Positions 27,011-34,590 of a stretch of DNA of 50,193 nt are shown here, one piece after another. Location of the stretch: the IMG/VR virus record IMGVR_UViG_3300044630_004832, positions 1-50,193 of that record. One strand, 5' to 3'. The notes beneath the pieces are model-generated. The model did not search any database. It saw nothing but the letters and a program-made list of their open reading frames with translations, and was not told the origin of the DNA. The DNA comes from a virus. A program made the translations under genes and the position numbers. The stretch's first letter is position 1. Each line of letters begins with the position of its first letter.

Positions 27011-27721
27011 CTACTCACGGACAACACTCATGTCGGCGTGTCCACGGCTTTCTACGGAACCAATGCACTCTGGGTAATGGCGACCGATGCAGTCTTTGCG
27101 GACATAGGTCGGCACGCCATGAAAATGAAGCGCATCGTAATGAAGGCAAGGATCGTCGGACATTTGAGTTTCAAGGTCCCAGCGCCAGCGTACGAATCGA
27201 AGCAAGTCCCTGCGAATCATGATAAATGCCGCAGTGGCCATGTGCTCTTGCACTGGGAATGGGTATCTATCAACGACCGGCCCTTCAAGACAGTACGTTG
27301 AAACCTCTCCGCCAACTAAGGCGTGATCGAGTTCGAGCAACTTGTCGATTGCGTCACCGGGCGGTTCGCAGTCGGCCGCCATAAAGAGAAGATGCGTGCT
27401 TGTTGGAACGGAAATCGTGTAGTCCGTAACAATGTTTTGACCAAGCGTGATGTGACGAAGTCTGTTCTTCGTTGTGACTTCGGTACGTCCATCATCAAGT
27501 GAGTATGTGAAGTATTCACCGCCGACTTCAGCAAGACGGTCTAGTAGGGGCTGAAATGGAGCGATTCCCCTAGCGTCAACTTCGATTGCAGCAAAGAAGT
27601 GAACTGGATAGCCAGCCTCAGACCCACGCTGTTGCATTTCTTCAGCGGTTCTGATCCATGCTCCCCATGTGTCCGGGTCGTCCATAATGAAGGCTGCGCA
27701 CGTTGTTCCAACAACAATCAC
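27011..27721 (-). CDS. GT-A-type glycosyltransferase
   Basis: 236 aa from a GTG at 27721 that overlaps the methyltransferase stop by 4 bases (GTGA); a longer frame upstream only reads through that gene. The N-terminal VIVVGTTCAAFIMDDP strand, the middle THLLFMAADCEPPGDAI with an acidic DxxP-type metal site, LVGGEVSTYC and a late IMIRRDLL are typical of small GT-A transferases that use a nucleotide sugar. It is the last gene of a three-gene operon with an epimerase and a methyltransferase. A likely job is adding a modified sugar to DNA, virion or host surface; the acceptor is not evident. Confidence 0.65.
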   Translation of the reverse strand: MIVVGTTCAAFIMDDPDTWGAWIRTAEEMQQRGSEAGYPVHFFAAIEVDARGIAPFQPLLDRLAEVGGEYFTYSLDDGRTEVTTKNRLRHITLGQNIVTDYTISVPTSTHLLFMAADCEPPGDAIDKLLELDHALVGGEVSTYCLEGPVVDRYPFPVQEHMATAAFIMIRRDLLRFVRWRWDLETQMSDDPCLHYDALHFHGVPTYVRKDCIGRHYPECIGSVESRGHADMSVVRE

Positions 27722-28293
27722 TTCATGCTCCAAATCTGGTAGGAGTAGGTGTCTGAAAACACTACGTCGATTCGACAGATGGTTTCTCCCCATCCGGATT
27801 TATTTAAAATACTAAGCAGGCCCTCTTGGTCCCAGCCCCAAAGATGCTCCGGGTTAGCCTCGCCGTCTTCGTCAAGGTCTTCGCCAATGGGAGTTGAAAG
27901 TAAAAGCAGCGTTGATTTTTCGCGAATCTTGCGAAGAGCCGCTTCTGGGTTTTCTAAATGCTCAATGGTTTCTGAAAGTACAAATAGATCCACATTAGGA
28001 ATCTTATCAATGGTCTTGCTTATGGGTCCAGTAAGGTCATAACCCTTTGCAAAATCGCCAAGAAACAGCGTCGTGTTCTCATCGGCAATACCTTTGGGGA
28101 TAGCAGCATTACCGGTGGAGAGATCCGCTATCGAATGAATAGGGAACTGACGTCCCAGCCATTTGCCCATTTCGATAGTTGACTGGACCCTTATGTCGTG
28201 GCTGGAACCCCACGCCATGTGGTCGTGAGGCTCTGGGTAGAGTTCTTTCAACTCCACGCTGTCTGGATTGGTTCGAAGCCGTTTAATGTACAT
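27718..28293 (-). CDS. Class I SAM-dependent methyltransferase
   Basis: 191 aa; the ATG shares bases with the epimerase stop (TGATG). SIADLSTGNAAIP is motif I for SAM binding, followed by FLGDFAKGYDL, then VDLFVLSETIEHLENPEAALRKI, the post-I region of methyltransferases, and LLLLSTPIGED. GHLWGW-type residues (PEHLWGWDQEGL) resemble sugar or small-molecule methyltransferases. In context it may methylate the sugar made by the epimerase or its product. Confidence 0.8.
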   Translation of the reverse strand: MYIKRLRTNPDSVELKELYPEPHDHMAWGSSHDIRVQSTIEMGKWLGRQFPIHSIADLSTGNAAIPKGIADENTTLFLGDFAKGYDLTGPISKTIDKIPNVDLFVLSETIEHLENPEAALRKIREKSTLLLLSTPIGEDLDEDGEANPEHLWGWDQEGLLSILNKSGWGETICRIDVVFSDTYSYQIWSMK

Positions 28294-29186
28294 CAGGACT
28301 TGAGGGCCTCAGCGATTCCTTGTTCCAAGGAGATCTTTGGCGTGTAGAAATTGCTGAGTTCTACGGTGCTTCCAACCCGGTAGACGGCACCAATCGGCTC
28401 GTCTTTGAAATGAACGATTTCGCCAGTGTAGCCAGCGGTTTCCATAAACTTCTCGGCAAGGGTGTTGAAGTCGGTTGCGATTCCCGTTCCAAGATTTAAT
28501 GGGCCGTCAATGTCTTCTAGGCCCACAAGGATCGATGCTGCGGCCACGTCATCGATGTGGATGAAGTCTCTGACTTGAGTTCCGTCTCCCCAGACAGGAA
28601 ATGGGTTGACTCTTTCCCTAGCCCGTTTTGCAAATGAAGGGAAGGGGTAGTCGAGGTCTTGGTCCGAACCGTATCCAGAGAATGGTCGGAGGACTGAAAC
28701 TTGTCCGCCAGATTTCTGGTACCAATGAGCGAGATGTTCGCCGGTTAACTTTACCCAGCCGTAAGATGTGTCGGGCGTTCCAACGGTCTCCTCGCCAATA
28801 CGGATGTCTGACTCTTTTAGTTGATAAGCGTCCTTCTGTAAGTGCATGGGGTAGGCGGCGCTAGATGAGTAATAAATGATACGTCGAGGCTTCTTACGTT
28901 CTGCCCATTCGAAGAGCGCAGCGTCCAACTGGAGGTCTCTGGTGGCAAGCGTGAGCGGTTGATACTCAATGGTGTGGCGACCACCGACTAAAGCGGCGCA
29001 GTGGTACACGAGGTCAAACGCTGGTCCATCGTCGTCTCGAAAGAACTGTTCTGCGGATTTCCCGGATTTTAGATCAATGCCAACAATGTCGACATTGAGG
29101 TCAGAGCGACTTTTGAGTTGATGCTCTAAATGACGACCGATAAAGCCTTCATTGCCTGTAATCAATACTCTCAGGGTTACCATCAT
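28293..29186 (-). CDS. NAD-dependent epimerase/dehydratase (extended SDR family)
   Basis: 297 aa, first gene of the sugar operon; a second ATG is three bases downstream. LITGNEGFIGRHL is the GxxGxxG NAD-binding loop. YYSSSAAYP, YGWVKLTGE with the catalytic YxxxK, VLRPFSGYG, GDGTQVRDFIHIDDVA and LNLGTG are all hallmarks of nucleotide-sugar 4,6-dehydratases and 4-epimerases. It converts an NDP-sugar for the glycosyltransferase encoded two genes on. The promoter should lie in 29187-29263, divergent from the DUF932 gene. Confidence 0.9.
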   Translation of the reverse strand: MMVTLRVLITGNEGFIGRHLEHQLKSRSDLNVDIVGIDLKSGKSAEQFFRDDDGPAFDLVYHCAALVGGRHTIEYQPLTLATRDLQLDAALFEWAERKKPRRIIYYSSSAAYPMHLQKDAYQLKESDIRIGEETVGTPDTSYGWVKLTGEHLAHWYQKSGGQVSVLRPFSGYGSDQDLDYPFPSFAKRARERVNPFPVWGDGTQVRDFIHIDDVAAASILVGLEDIDGPLNLGTGIATDFNTLAEKFMETAGYTGEIVHFKDEPIGAVYRVGSTVELSNFYTPKISLEQGIAEALKS

Positions 29187-29263
29187 TTGGTCATTCTAAC
29201 TCGCCTCAAACGCAAGAGCGAGGGAGCCTTTTCTAAATTCTTTTATGACATTTGACACTTGTG

Positions 29264-29323
29264 TTGTGATTTAACTGGGGAGTCGGTAAGATTCATCCAT
29301 CGAACTACTTACCCCCTAAGGAG
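29264..29323 (+). promoter_or_regulatory. Candidate promoter and ribosome binding site for the DUF932 gene
   Basis: TTGTGA at 29264-29269 and TAAGAT at 29287-29292 are 17 bases apart, placing a start near 29299. AAGGAG at 29318-29323 lies 6 bases before the ATG at 29330. A TTGACA at 29252 has no matching -10 at a usual distance. Confidence 0.5.
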
Positions 29324-29329
29324 ATACAA

Positions 29330-30346
29330 ATGCACGATCTTGAAATCGACGACCGAGGCGCCCGCATGGCATTCGCTGGTCAGATCCCATGGCACCGACT
29401 CGGCCAACAGATGAACGGCCTTCAAAACATCGACGCAATGCTCGAAGCGGCACGAGCCGACTTCGAAGTTCGACTCACCCGAGTCGCAGCAGTAGACGAA
29501 GATGGCAACCTCATCATCAACCCCGATGGCACACCAGTAATCGTCGAAGACTCCCGTGCCACCGTTCGGATGAATCCAGACGGTTCAGTCGATGGTCTCG
29601 CAACAGTCGGGACCCGATTTGTCGTAAAGCAAAACCGCGAAATCACAGAACGTGCGCTCGCCGTCGTCGGAGCATCACACGGTGACGCCGTAATCGACAC
29701 AATGGGCGTCCTTGACGGGGGCCGCGAATTCTTTACCTCAATCGATCTCGGCTCACTCATCATCGACCCAATGGGCGTCAGCGATGAAATCAAGCGATTC
29801 CTTCTAGTCCGGAATGGCCATAACGGCAAAGTTCCGATCGTCTACGCCAACACAGACATTCGAGCAGTGTGCAAGAACACCGTCATGATGGCCATGAACG
29901 ACGCTCAGCGTGTGTTCAAGGCCCGCCACACAGCAAACGCGGACTCTGCAATTGAAGACGCACAGCAGGTCCTGCAAATCAGCACAGAATGGGCCAAGTC
30001 ATTCAAGCAGACGGCAGAAGAAATGCTTTCAATCCCCGTCAGCGTCGGCAGCGGTCGAATTGACCGGGTTCTAAACAAGGTGTTCCCCGAGAAGTCCGGT
30101 GAATCTGACCGTCAAAAGCAGAACCGACTCGAAGTTGTCAGCCTCGTCCGAGGTATCTACGGCAACGATCGAAATGCTGGAGGATTCGGCGAAAACGGTT
30201 GGTCGCTTTACAACTCAGTGGTTGAGTATCTTGACCATTTCCGAGATGGCAAGCCCGACGAACGAGCGCTCACCTCTATGGATGACAACTCTTGGGTCAC
30301 TAAAACCAAGTTGACCGCTCAGGCTGCAGTTCTCGCCCTAGCCTGA
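29330..30346 (+). CDS. DUF932 / TIGR03299 phage-plasmid protein
   Basis: 338 aa with strong ribosome binding site AAGGAG. The N-terminus MAFAGQIPWHRLGQQM, the ATVGTRFVVKQNREI segment, GGREFFTSIDL, FLLVRNGHNGK and TDIRAVCKNT match the DUF932 family common in phages and plasmids. The family function is unknown; its conservation near SSB and replication genes has suggested a role in DNA metabolism. It is a single-gene unit with its own promoter and terminator, so probably well expressed. Confidence 0.88.
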   Translation: MHDLEIDDRGARMAFAGQIPWHRLGQQMNGLQNIDAMLEAARADFEVRLTRVAAVDEDGNLIINPDGTPVIVEDSRATVRMNPDGSVDGLATVGTRFVVKQNREITERALAVVGASHGDAVIDTMGVLDGGREFFTSIDLGSLIIDPMGVSDEIKRFLLVRNGHNGKVPIVYANTDIRAVCKNTVMMAMNDAQRVFKARHTANADSAIEDAQQVLQISTEWAKSFKQTAEEMLSIPVSVGSGRIDRVLNKVFPEKSGESDRQKQNRLEVVSLVRGIYGNDRNAGGFGENGWSLYNSVVEYLDHFRDGKPDERALTSMDDNSWVTKTKLTAQAAVLALA

Positions 30347-30362
30347 GTAAACGAATAGGAAG

Positions 30363-30397
30363 AAAAGAACCCCGGAGCAGTTGGCCGGGGTTCTTTT
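30363..30397 (+). terminator. Rho-independent terminator after the DUF932 gene
   Basis: Stem GAACCCCGG (30367-30375) with CCGGGGTTC (30385-30393), then a T run. An A-rich left flank also allows use from the minus strand, where the convergent gene ends at 30398. Confidence 0.9.
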
Positions 30398-30649
30398 TTA
30401 TTCCATCATGCTGGGAGGCGCACCGTCCCCAATCCACAGGGAAACATTGGCGCGATCGCCGTCCACTGAAATGACCTCACAATCAATGACTTCCAAAATG
30501 ATTTGAGCAGCATCACTCATTGCTTCACGAAATTCATCTGATTCGGCTTGTGTCAGATCTTCCCCGTCGCTTAAATCATAAAGAAGATTAGAGATAATCT
30601 CTAAAATCTTTATACGAGCCTCGGGAACTGTAATTTTTTCTGTTGACAT
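30398..30649 (-). CDS. Hypothetical acidic helical protein
   Basis: 83 aa from the ATG at 30649, with AAGG about nine bases upstream; an upstream in-frame ATG at 30673 is less well placed. Acidic, with two helices (ARIKILEIISNLLYDL; AESDEFREAMSDAAQIIL) and a beta tail (CEVISVDGDRANVSLWIG). No family is recognised. It shares the bidirectional terminator with the DUF932 gene and is divergent from ssb. Confidence 0.6.
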   Translation of the reverse strand: MSTEKITVPEARIKILEIISNLLYDLSDGEDLTQAESDEFREAMSDAAQIILEVIDCEVISVDGDRANVSLWIGDGAPPSMME

Positions 30650-30729
30650 AGGTTGTACCTTAGCATCACACAAGGTAAGGTGACCGCCTCGCCGTTACGA
30701 CGGACGAGACATCTGGAGGAACCGGAGAC

Positions 30730-31182
30730 ATGGCAGCATCACCCACAACACTTGTTGGCAACCTGACAGCGGATCCCAATCTTACGTTCACTGGAGCCGG
30801 AGCGGCTCGACTGACGTTTTCGATTGCGGTTAATCACGTTTGGCGGGATGCCGACGGCGAACAGCAAAAAAAGGTATCTTTCTTTGATTGCGTTGCATGG
30901 CGTCAGACAGCAGAAAACGCTGCTGATGTTCTTGAAAAAGGTGTCGGCGTAATCGTCGTCGGTCGCCTTGAGCAGCGTTCTTGGGAAGACAAAGAAACTG
31001 GCGACAAGCGGTCGAAGATCGAGGTTGTTGCAGACGACATTGCGGTGTCGGTGCGAGCAATCGAAGGAATTACCCGTCGAGCCGCTAGCGAAAACGGTGC
31101 ACAGAATGGAAAGGCCCCCAGCCCTTCCACTCCACGCCGACCCGCTCGTCAGACAGTTGCAGACGACGAAGAGCCGTTCTAA
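30730..31182 (+). CDS. ssb: Single-stranded DNA-binding protein
   Basis: 150 aa, GGAGG before the ATG. The OB-fold is clear: TTLVGNLTADPNL, RLTFSIAVNHVWRD, VSFFDCVAWRQTAENAADVL and GVIVVGRLEQRSWEDKETGDKRS (parts of one stretch). A disordered Pro/Ser linker leads to the acidic tip DDEEPF, which docks replication and repair partners. It coats single-stranded DNA in phage replication and recombination. It is a single-gene unit with its own terminator at 31204. Confidence 0.95.
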   Translation: MAASPTTLVGNLTADPNLTFTGAGAARLTFSIAVNHVWRDADGEQQKKVSFFDCVAWRQTAENAADVLEKGVGVIVVGRLEQRSWEDKETGDKRSKIEVVADDIAVSVRAIEGITRRAASENGAQNGKAPSPSTPRRPARQTVADDEEPF

Positions 31183-31203
31183 ACTAAAAGTGTGACCAAG
31201 AGG

Positions 31204-31229
31204 ACCCCTGCTTCGGCGGGGGTTTTCTT
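31204..31229 (+). terminator. Rho-independent terminator after ssb
   Basis: Stem ACCCCTGC (31204-31211) with GCGGGGGT (31216-31223), one T-G wobble, TTCG loop and a T-rich tail. It has the same TTCG-loop style as the capsid terminator. Confidence 0.85.
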
Positions 31230-31263
31230 GTTTTATACCTATTTTATTTTTGGAGAGAAAGAA

Positions 31264-31785
31264 ATGACTGAACACCTAAACGTTTGGGTTGAAATGTCCT
31301 CCCACGAACTTCTCTACGCAGCAATGGCAGGATGCCAACGTCGCGTGATAGCGATGGGCCGCAACCGACCTCAATATTACGGCGCAGAAGAGCGCATGAA
31401 CTACTGGCAGATTGACATCCAAGGCGCAATCTCAGAGTATGCCTTAGCCAAATCGCTCAACATGTTTTGGGAACCGGCAACAAACGAATGTTTGAAAGAC
31501 CTGCCCGGCGATGTTGGGGAATATCAAATCCGCTCAACCTCATATAAAACTGGCCACTTGATCGTTCACAGCGCAGACAACGATGAAGCCGCATTCATCT
31601 TCGCTATCATCGCCGAACCGTATGTGAAACTGGCTGGCTACCTTATGGGTCATGAAGCCAAGGCGGTTGGCGAAAAGCACAACTACGATGACCTTTGGGT
31701 TCATCAATCGAAACTCCGATCGGTAACTGAGATTCTGCCAATTGTCGAAAGTGACAAAGTCAAAATCAAAACTAAAAAACAGTAA
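31264..31785 (+). CDS. Hypothetical phage protein with PD-(D/E)XK nuclease-like pattern
   Basis: 173 aa from the ATG at 31264, with GGAGAG just upstream; a GTG at 31192 would read through the ssb terminator and is rejected. IQGAISEYALAKSLNMFW supplies a Glu-bearing helix, and GDVGEYQIRSTSY gives an Asp, then Q-x-R on a beta strand, followed by HLIVHSADNDEAAFIFAII. This order resembles the E...D...(E/Q)xK/R core of PD-(D/E)XK phosphodiesterases in small phage proteins. Position next to ssb supports DNA metabolism. The fold assignment is by eye. Confidence 0.5.
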   Translation: MTEHLNVWVEMSSHELLYAAMAGCQRRVIAMGRNRPQYYGAEERMNYWQIDIQGAISEYALAKSLNMFWEPATNECLKDLPGDVGEYQIRSTSYKTGHLIVHSADNDEAAFIFAIIAEPYVKLAGYLMGHEAKAVGEKHNYDDLWVHQSKLRSVTEILPIVESDKVKIKTKKQ

Positions 31786-31845
31786 CCAACACTCCCTAGT
31801 CGCTTAAATCTAAACGCAGTAGAAAGTTCGTTGCTAAAATAAACC

Positions 31846-32346
31846 ATGAACCACATCGACGCCCTCAAACACGCCCACCACCTCGGACTCCCAGCACTCG
31901 ACATGGGAGCCGCGCACAACAAACCAGACGGCTACCTCGGAGTAGACCAATACCCACACCCCAACGTGGAACTCGTCTGCGACGTAACAAAAGGCATCCC
32001 AGTCCCAGACTCATCCATCGGCGCAATCCGTGCACACGACTTCATCGAACACATCCCAAACGGAATCGCCCTATTCAACGAATTCCACCGCATCCTCGCC
32101 CCCGGCGGAATCCTCCTAACCCAAACCCCATCAACAGACGGACGCGGCGCATTCCAAGACCCAACCCACGTCTCCTTCTACAACCAAAACTCCTTCTGGT
32201 ACTACACAGACCCCTACTACCAAAAATTCGTACCAGCAATCACCTGCCAATACGAAGCACTAACCCTAGAAACCATGTACCCAACCGCATGGCACGTCAC
32301 CCACAACATCCCCTATGTAATCGCCCACCTCAAAGCAATCAAATAA
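31846..32346 (+). CDS. Class I SAM-dependent methyltransferase (type 11-like)
   Basis: 166 aa. ALDMGAAHNKPDGYLGVD is motif I with the Asp that binds the SAM ribose. VELVCDVTKGIPVPDSSIGAI and HDFIEHIPNGIALFNEFHRIL form the post-I region; LAPGGILLTQTPS is motif III. A later DPTHVSFYNQNSFWYYT is typical of small phage and surface-glycan methyltransferases. The gene is very rich in C and poor in G on its coding strand, like the genes up to 33155, unlike the rest of the window. No ribosome binding site is obvious. Confidence 0.8.
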   Translation: MNHIDALKHAHHLGLPALDMGAAHNKPDGYLGVDQYPHPNVELVCDVTKGIPVPDSSIGAIRAHDFIEHIPNGIALFNEFHRILAPGGILLTQTPSTDGRGAFQDPTHVSFYNQNSFWYYTDPYYQKFVPAITCQYEALTLETMYPTAWHVTHNIPYVIAHLKAIK

Positions 32347-32353
32347 CACACAA

Positions 32354-32429
32354 TCCGGTGTGGTGTAACTGGCAACACGCCTGACTTTGGATCAGGAGAG
32401 TCCTCGTTCAATCCGAGGCACCGGAGCCA
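32354..32429 (+). tRNA. tRNA-Gln (anticodon TTG)
   Basis: Full cloverleaf: acceptor TCCGGTG/CACCGGA, D-stem GTGT/ACAC, anticodon stem CCTGA/TCAGG with loop CTTTGGA (anticodon TTG), T-stem CCTCG/CGAGG with loop TTCAATC, discriminator G and an encoded CCA. It reads CAA, the codon used for nearly every Gln in the neighbouring C-rich genes. Confidence 0.95.
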
Positions 32430-32452
32430 CCAACAAACAGGAAACCAAAACC

Positions 32453-32641
32453 ATGTGCGACGGACAACGAACAATCACAACCAAACTCACAGAAGCCCAA
32501 TACGACGTATACAAATACGCAATAGACGAAACAATCAAATTCTGGGAAACCGGCACCACCCAACAAAAACGAGACGCCCACACCCTCCAACGCGCACTCG
32601 ACAAACTCCACCAAGCATGGACCGAAGCCCCCCGCTCCTAA
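32453..32641 (+). CDS. Small hypothetical protein
   Basis: 62 aa from the ATG at 32453, AGGAAA upstream; longer readings would run through the tRNA. Mostly helical: KLTEAQYDVYKYAIDETIKFW then AHTLQRALDKLHQAW (parts). One Cys only. Same C-rich codon style as its neighbours. Function unknown. Confidence 0.55.
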   Translation: MCDGQRTITTKLTEAQYDVYKYAIDETIKFWETGTTQQKRDAHTLQRALDKLHQAWTEAPRS

Positions 32642-32726
32642 CCGCGCACGCAACCCCAAAAAACACCAGCCAACCAAAACCTACAACCGAAACCAAAAAA
32701 TATTTTCACCGGCAGAAAGCAACAGC

Positions 32727-33155
32727 ATGCAAACATTCCTCCCCTACCCCGACTTCACCCAAACAGCACGCTGCCTCGACCGGCAACGCCTCGGCAAACA
32801 ACGCGTCGAAACACTCCAAATCCTCAACGCCCTCACCAACCCCCAAAAAGGCTGGCAAAACCATCCAGCCACCAACATGTGGCGCAACCACGAACACACC
32901 CTCGTCGCCTACGGACTCACAATCTGCGAAGAATGGATCAGGCGCGGCTACAAAGACACCTGCCTACAAAAAATCCTCAACATCCAAGAACTCCACCACG
33001 AAAACTGGAACACACACCAACCCGCATGGCTAGGCAACCCCGCACTACACCTATCGCACCAATCCAACCTGCTCCGCAAAAACCCCGACCACTACAACAC
33101 CTACTTCCAAAACGTACCCCCAGACCTGCCATACATCTGGCCAACCATCAAATAG
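32727..33155 (+). CDS. Pyrimidine dimer DNA glycosylase family protein (MSMEG_6728 type)
   Basis: 142 aa. The N-terminus MQTFLPYPDFTQTARCLD, then RLGKQRVETLQIL, HPATNMWRNHE, YGLTICEEWIRRGYKD, PAWLGNPALHLSHQSNLLRK and the closing LPYIWP match the actinobacterial family annotated as MSMEG_6728 / Pyr_excise, related to T4 endonuclease V. Such enzymes cut the glycosidic bond of UV-induced pyrimidine dimers and nick the strand, useful for a phage of sunlit habitats. It has the strong C-over-G bias of 31.8-33.2 kb. The family is confident; activity is inferred. Confidence 0.8.
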   Translation: MQTFLPYPDFTQTARCLDRQRLGKQRVETLQILNALTNPQKGWQNHPATNMWRNHEHTLVAYGLTICEEWIRRGYKDTCLQKILNIQELHHENWNTHQPAWLGNPALHLSHQSNLLRKNPDHYNTYFQNVPPDLPYIWPTIK

Positions 33156-33226
33156 CCCCACACACCCCAGTCAGATAAATCTAAAACACAAGCAGTCCAT
33201 AATCACTACCGTGTTCACACGCAGCG

Positions 33227-33355
33227 GTGGTGGAATTCTTCAAAAAGTTCAAACGGATTGGCTGTTTAGCCATTTTTGTTTTTCACTTTGTGTTGGGCAT
33301 TTGTCTGGTCTTTGCGTGTGGATCTGTGCGCTGTGTGTGTGGTGTGTTGTCATAG
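33227..33355 (+). CDS. Possible 42-aa membrane peptide
   Basis: GTG start; a basic FFKKFKR segment followed by about 20 hydrophobic residues (CLAIFVFHFVLGICLVFAC), then a Cys-rich tail. It could be a small membrane protein or a lipoprotein-type signal ending at VFAC. No clear ribosome binding site, and the G/T-rich sequence readily yields hydrophobic frames by chance. Confidence 0.25.
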   Translation: MVEFFKKFKRIGCLAIFVFHFVLGICLVFACGSVRCVCGVLS

Positions 33356-33403
33356 GCGGGCGAGTGGTTCTGTGGGTGGGTGGGTGTAGTTGGTTGTTGA
33401 TCT

Positions 33404-33565
33404 ATGCCCGGCTTCAGGGCTTGTGGGTATTGCGGCATGATCGTGTACCGGTATTCCGTGCCGGGTTGGTGTCGACAGTGTAGGGATATGTACGTTCAGT
33501 CTTCCAAGGGATGTGGTTGCGAACGGGTGGTGTCCACCGGTTCGATTTTGGGTGATAACTATTAA
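33404..33565 (+). CDS. 53-aa zinc-ribbon-like protein
   Basis: An ATG at 33404 opens a 53-codon frame to a TAA at 33563. It has CGYCG, 12 residues later CRQC, then CGC: a CxxC-x12-CxxC arrangement typical of a zinc ribbon. Gly, Tyr and Arg content is like a folded small protein and unlike the random G/T-rich surroundings. A clear ribosome binding site is not seen. No family is recognised; DNA or RNA binding is plausible. Confidence 0.5.
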   Translation: MPGFRACGYCGMIVYRYSVPGWCRQCRDMYVQSSKGCGCERVVSTGSILGDNY

Positions 33566-33574
33566 TGGTTATCA
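33553..33574. repeat. AT-rich inverted repeat at the convergent gene junction
   Basis: TGATAAC (33553-33559) and GTTATCA (33568-33574) with an 8-base TATTAATG centre. It overlaps the stop of the 53-aa gene and lies before the convergent minus-strand operon end. It could be an operator or a weak terminator stem; no T run follows. Confidence 0.4.
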
Positions 33575-33638
33575 GGAGCGTTACGTCATCAGTAATCAGG
33601 GATATTGAACGTGATCTGCTCTTTCATCCCCACTAGCG

Positions 33639-34271
33639 CTATGTCCCTGTCTCTGGATCAATGTGTTCAAGGTCGTAGTGGACGTGGAAGCCAAACGCTT
33701 CGATGTCTTTTGCGATCGCAGAGTTCCATGTGTCGTCGTCTACTCGTTGTGTGTCGACTGGGAGTTTGAGGATCTTCTTGATTGACTTGATGAACTCGTT
33801 GTCTGTTGGGTGTGTTGGGTAGCGTAGGGGTGTATCCCATCTGATATGGCGAGGAACGGCGTATGTGTATGGGAGTGCGATGATCTCGATGTTGTTGTTC
33901 TCTACATGCGTTACTGTCAAGCATTCTCGTACCTCTCGGTTGGTTACGAATTGCTCTGACAGGGGTTTGGTTGTGTCGACTTCTGATGGGTCGGCAGCGC
34001 AGTAGCCCTCTGCGATGAATGAGATTGCGTCTGTCCTGAAGCCGAACCTAGCGATTGCGATTGCCTCTAGCGTTCGGTGTAGACGGTCTTCTGATGATGC
34101 GTGTTGTGGTCGGAGTTGGAAGATGGATGTGATGGCGTCTTCTCTCCAGCAGAGGACGTTGTAGCAGAGGTCTTCGCCTATGCCTTCTTCCATGCATGTG
34201 TATTGCTTGGCGACCTTGGCTGATTCGCAAGCGAGGAGTACTTTGTCCATGCGGTCTGGGTATGTGTCCAC
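33639..34271 (-). CDS. Hypothetical protein
   Basis: 210 aa from a GTG at 34271; an ATG at 34250 (MDKVLLACES) is an equally fair start. No known family. Cys residues are scattered (TCMEEGIGEDLCYNVLCW). The C-terminal part has INTP-like polar helices (NEFIKSIKKILKLP) and ends with DLEHIDPETGT. The coding strand is A/C-rich, mirrored by the G/T-rich plus strand. Last gene of a four-gene minus-strand operon with a lipoprotein. Confidence 0.55.
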   Translation of the reverse strand: MDTYPDRMDKVLLACESAKVAKQYTCMEEGIGEDLCYNVLCWREDAITSIFQLRPQHASSEDRLHRTLEAIAIARFGFRTDAISFIAEGYCAADPSEVDTTKPLSEQFVTNREVRECLTVTHVENNNIEIIALPYTYAVPRHIRWDTPLRYPTHPTDNEFIKSIKKILKLPVDTQRVDDDTWNSAIAKDIEAFGFHVHYDLEHIDPETGT

Positions 34272-34290
34272 GCCTATAACTTAAACGACG

Positions 34291-34590
34291 TTACATGGTC
34301 GGGGGTGAAGGTTTCCCTTGACTGTATGGCGTGTCTTGGTATTCGCGTCTCTCGTCATGGACTGCTGGCTGTTTCACAGGGCCATGAGGGTTCCTTGATA
34401 GGCCTAGTGTTTCTTCACATCCGGATGGCTCTACCTTGTACCCGTCCTCTAGTAGTTCGGGGTCGCCATAGAACATGTCATCAAGCAGGCTGTTCCATTG
34501 GGCGGAACACATGTAGACGCTAGTGACACCGTTTGTGACGTGGAGGACTGATGGGCCTGCCTTTTGGCAGAAGGAGCATTGCTCGCTCAT
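34291..34590 (-). CDS. Small protein with N-terminal zinc-binding CxxC
   Basis: 99 aa; its ATG overlaps the lipoprotein stop as ATGA. CSFCQKAGPSV with a later MCSAQW resembles the zinc motif of ClpX-type fingers (CSFCgk...), here partial. The C-terminal half is Pro/Gly/His-rich and probably disordered. Function unknown; translational coupling links it to the lipoprotein. Confidence 0.6.
   Translation of the reverse strand: MSEQCSFCQKAGPSVLHVTNGVTSVYMCSAQWNSLLDDMFYGDPELLEDGYKVEPSGCEETLGLSRNPHGPVKQPAVHDERREYQDTPYSQGKPSPPTM

Noticed and set aside
31192-31263. N-terminal extension of the nuclease-like gene from a GTG at 31192
   Set aside because: It runs through the ssb terminator stem and lacks a ribosome binding site, while the ATG at 31264 has GGAGAG.
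33211-33483. 90-aa hydrophobic reading frame in the G/T-rich stretch
   Set aside because: Odd composition, no family and conflict with the better supported 53-aa zinc-type gene at 33404.
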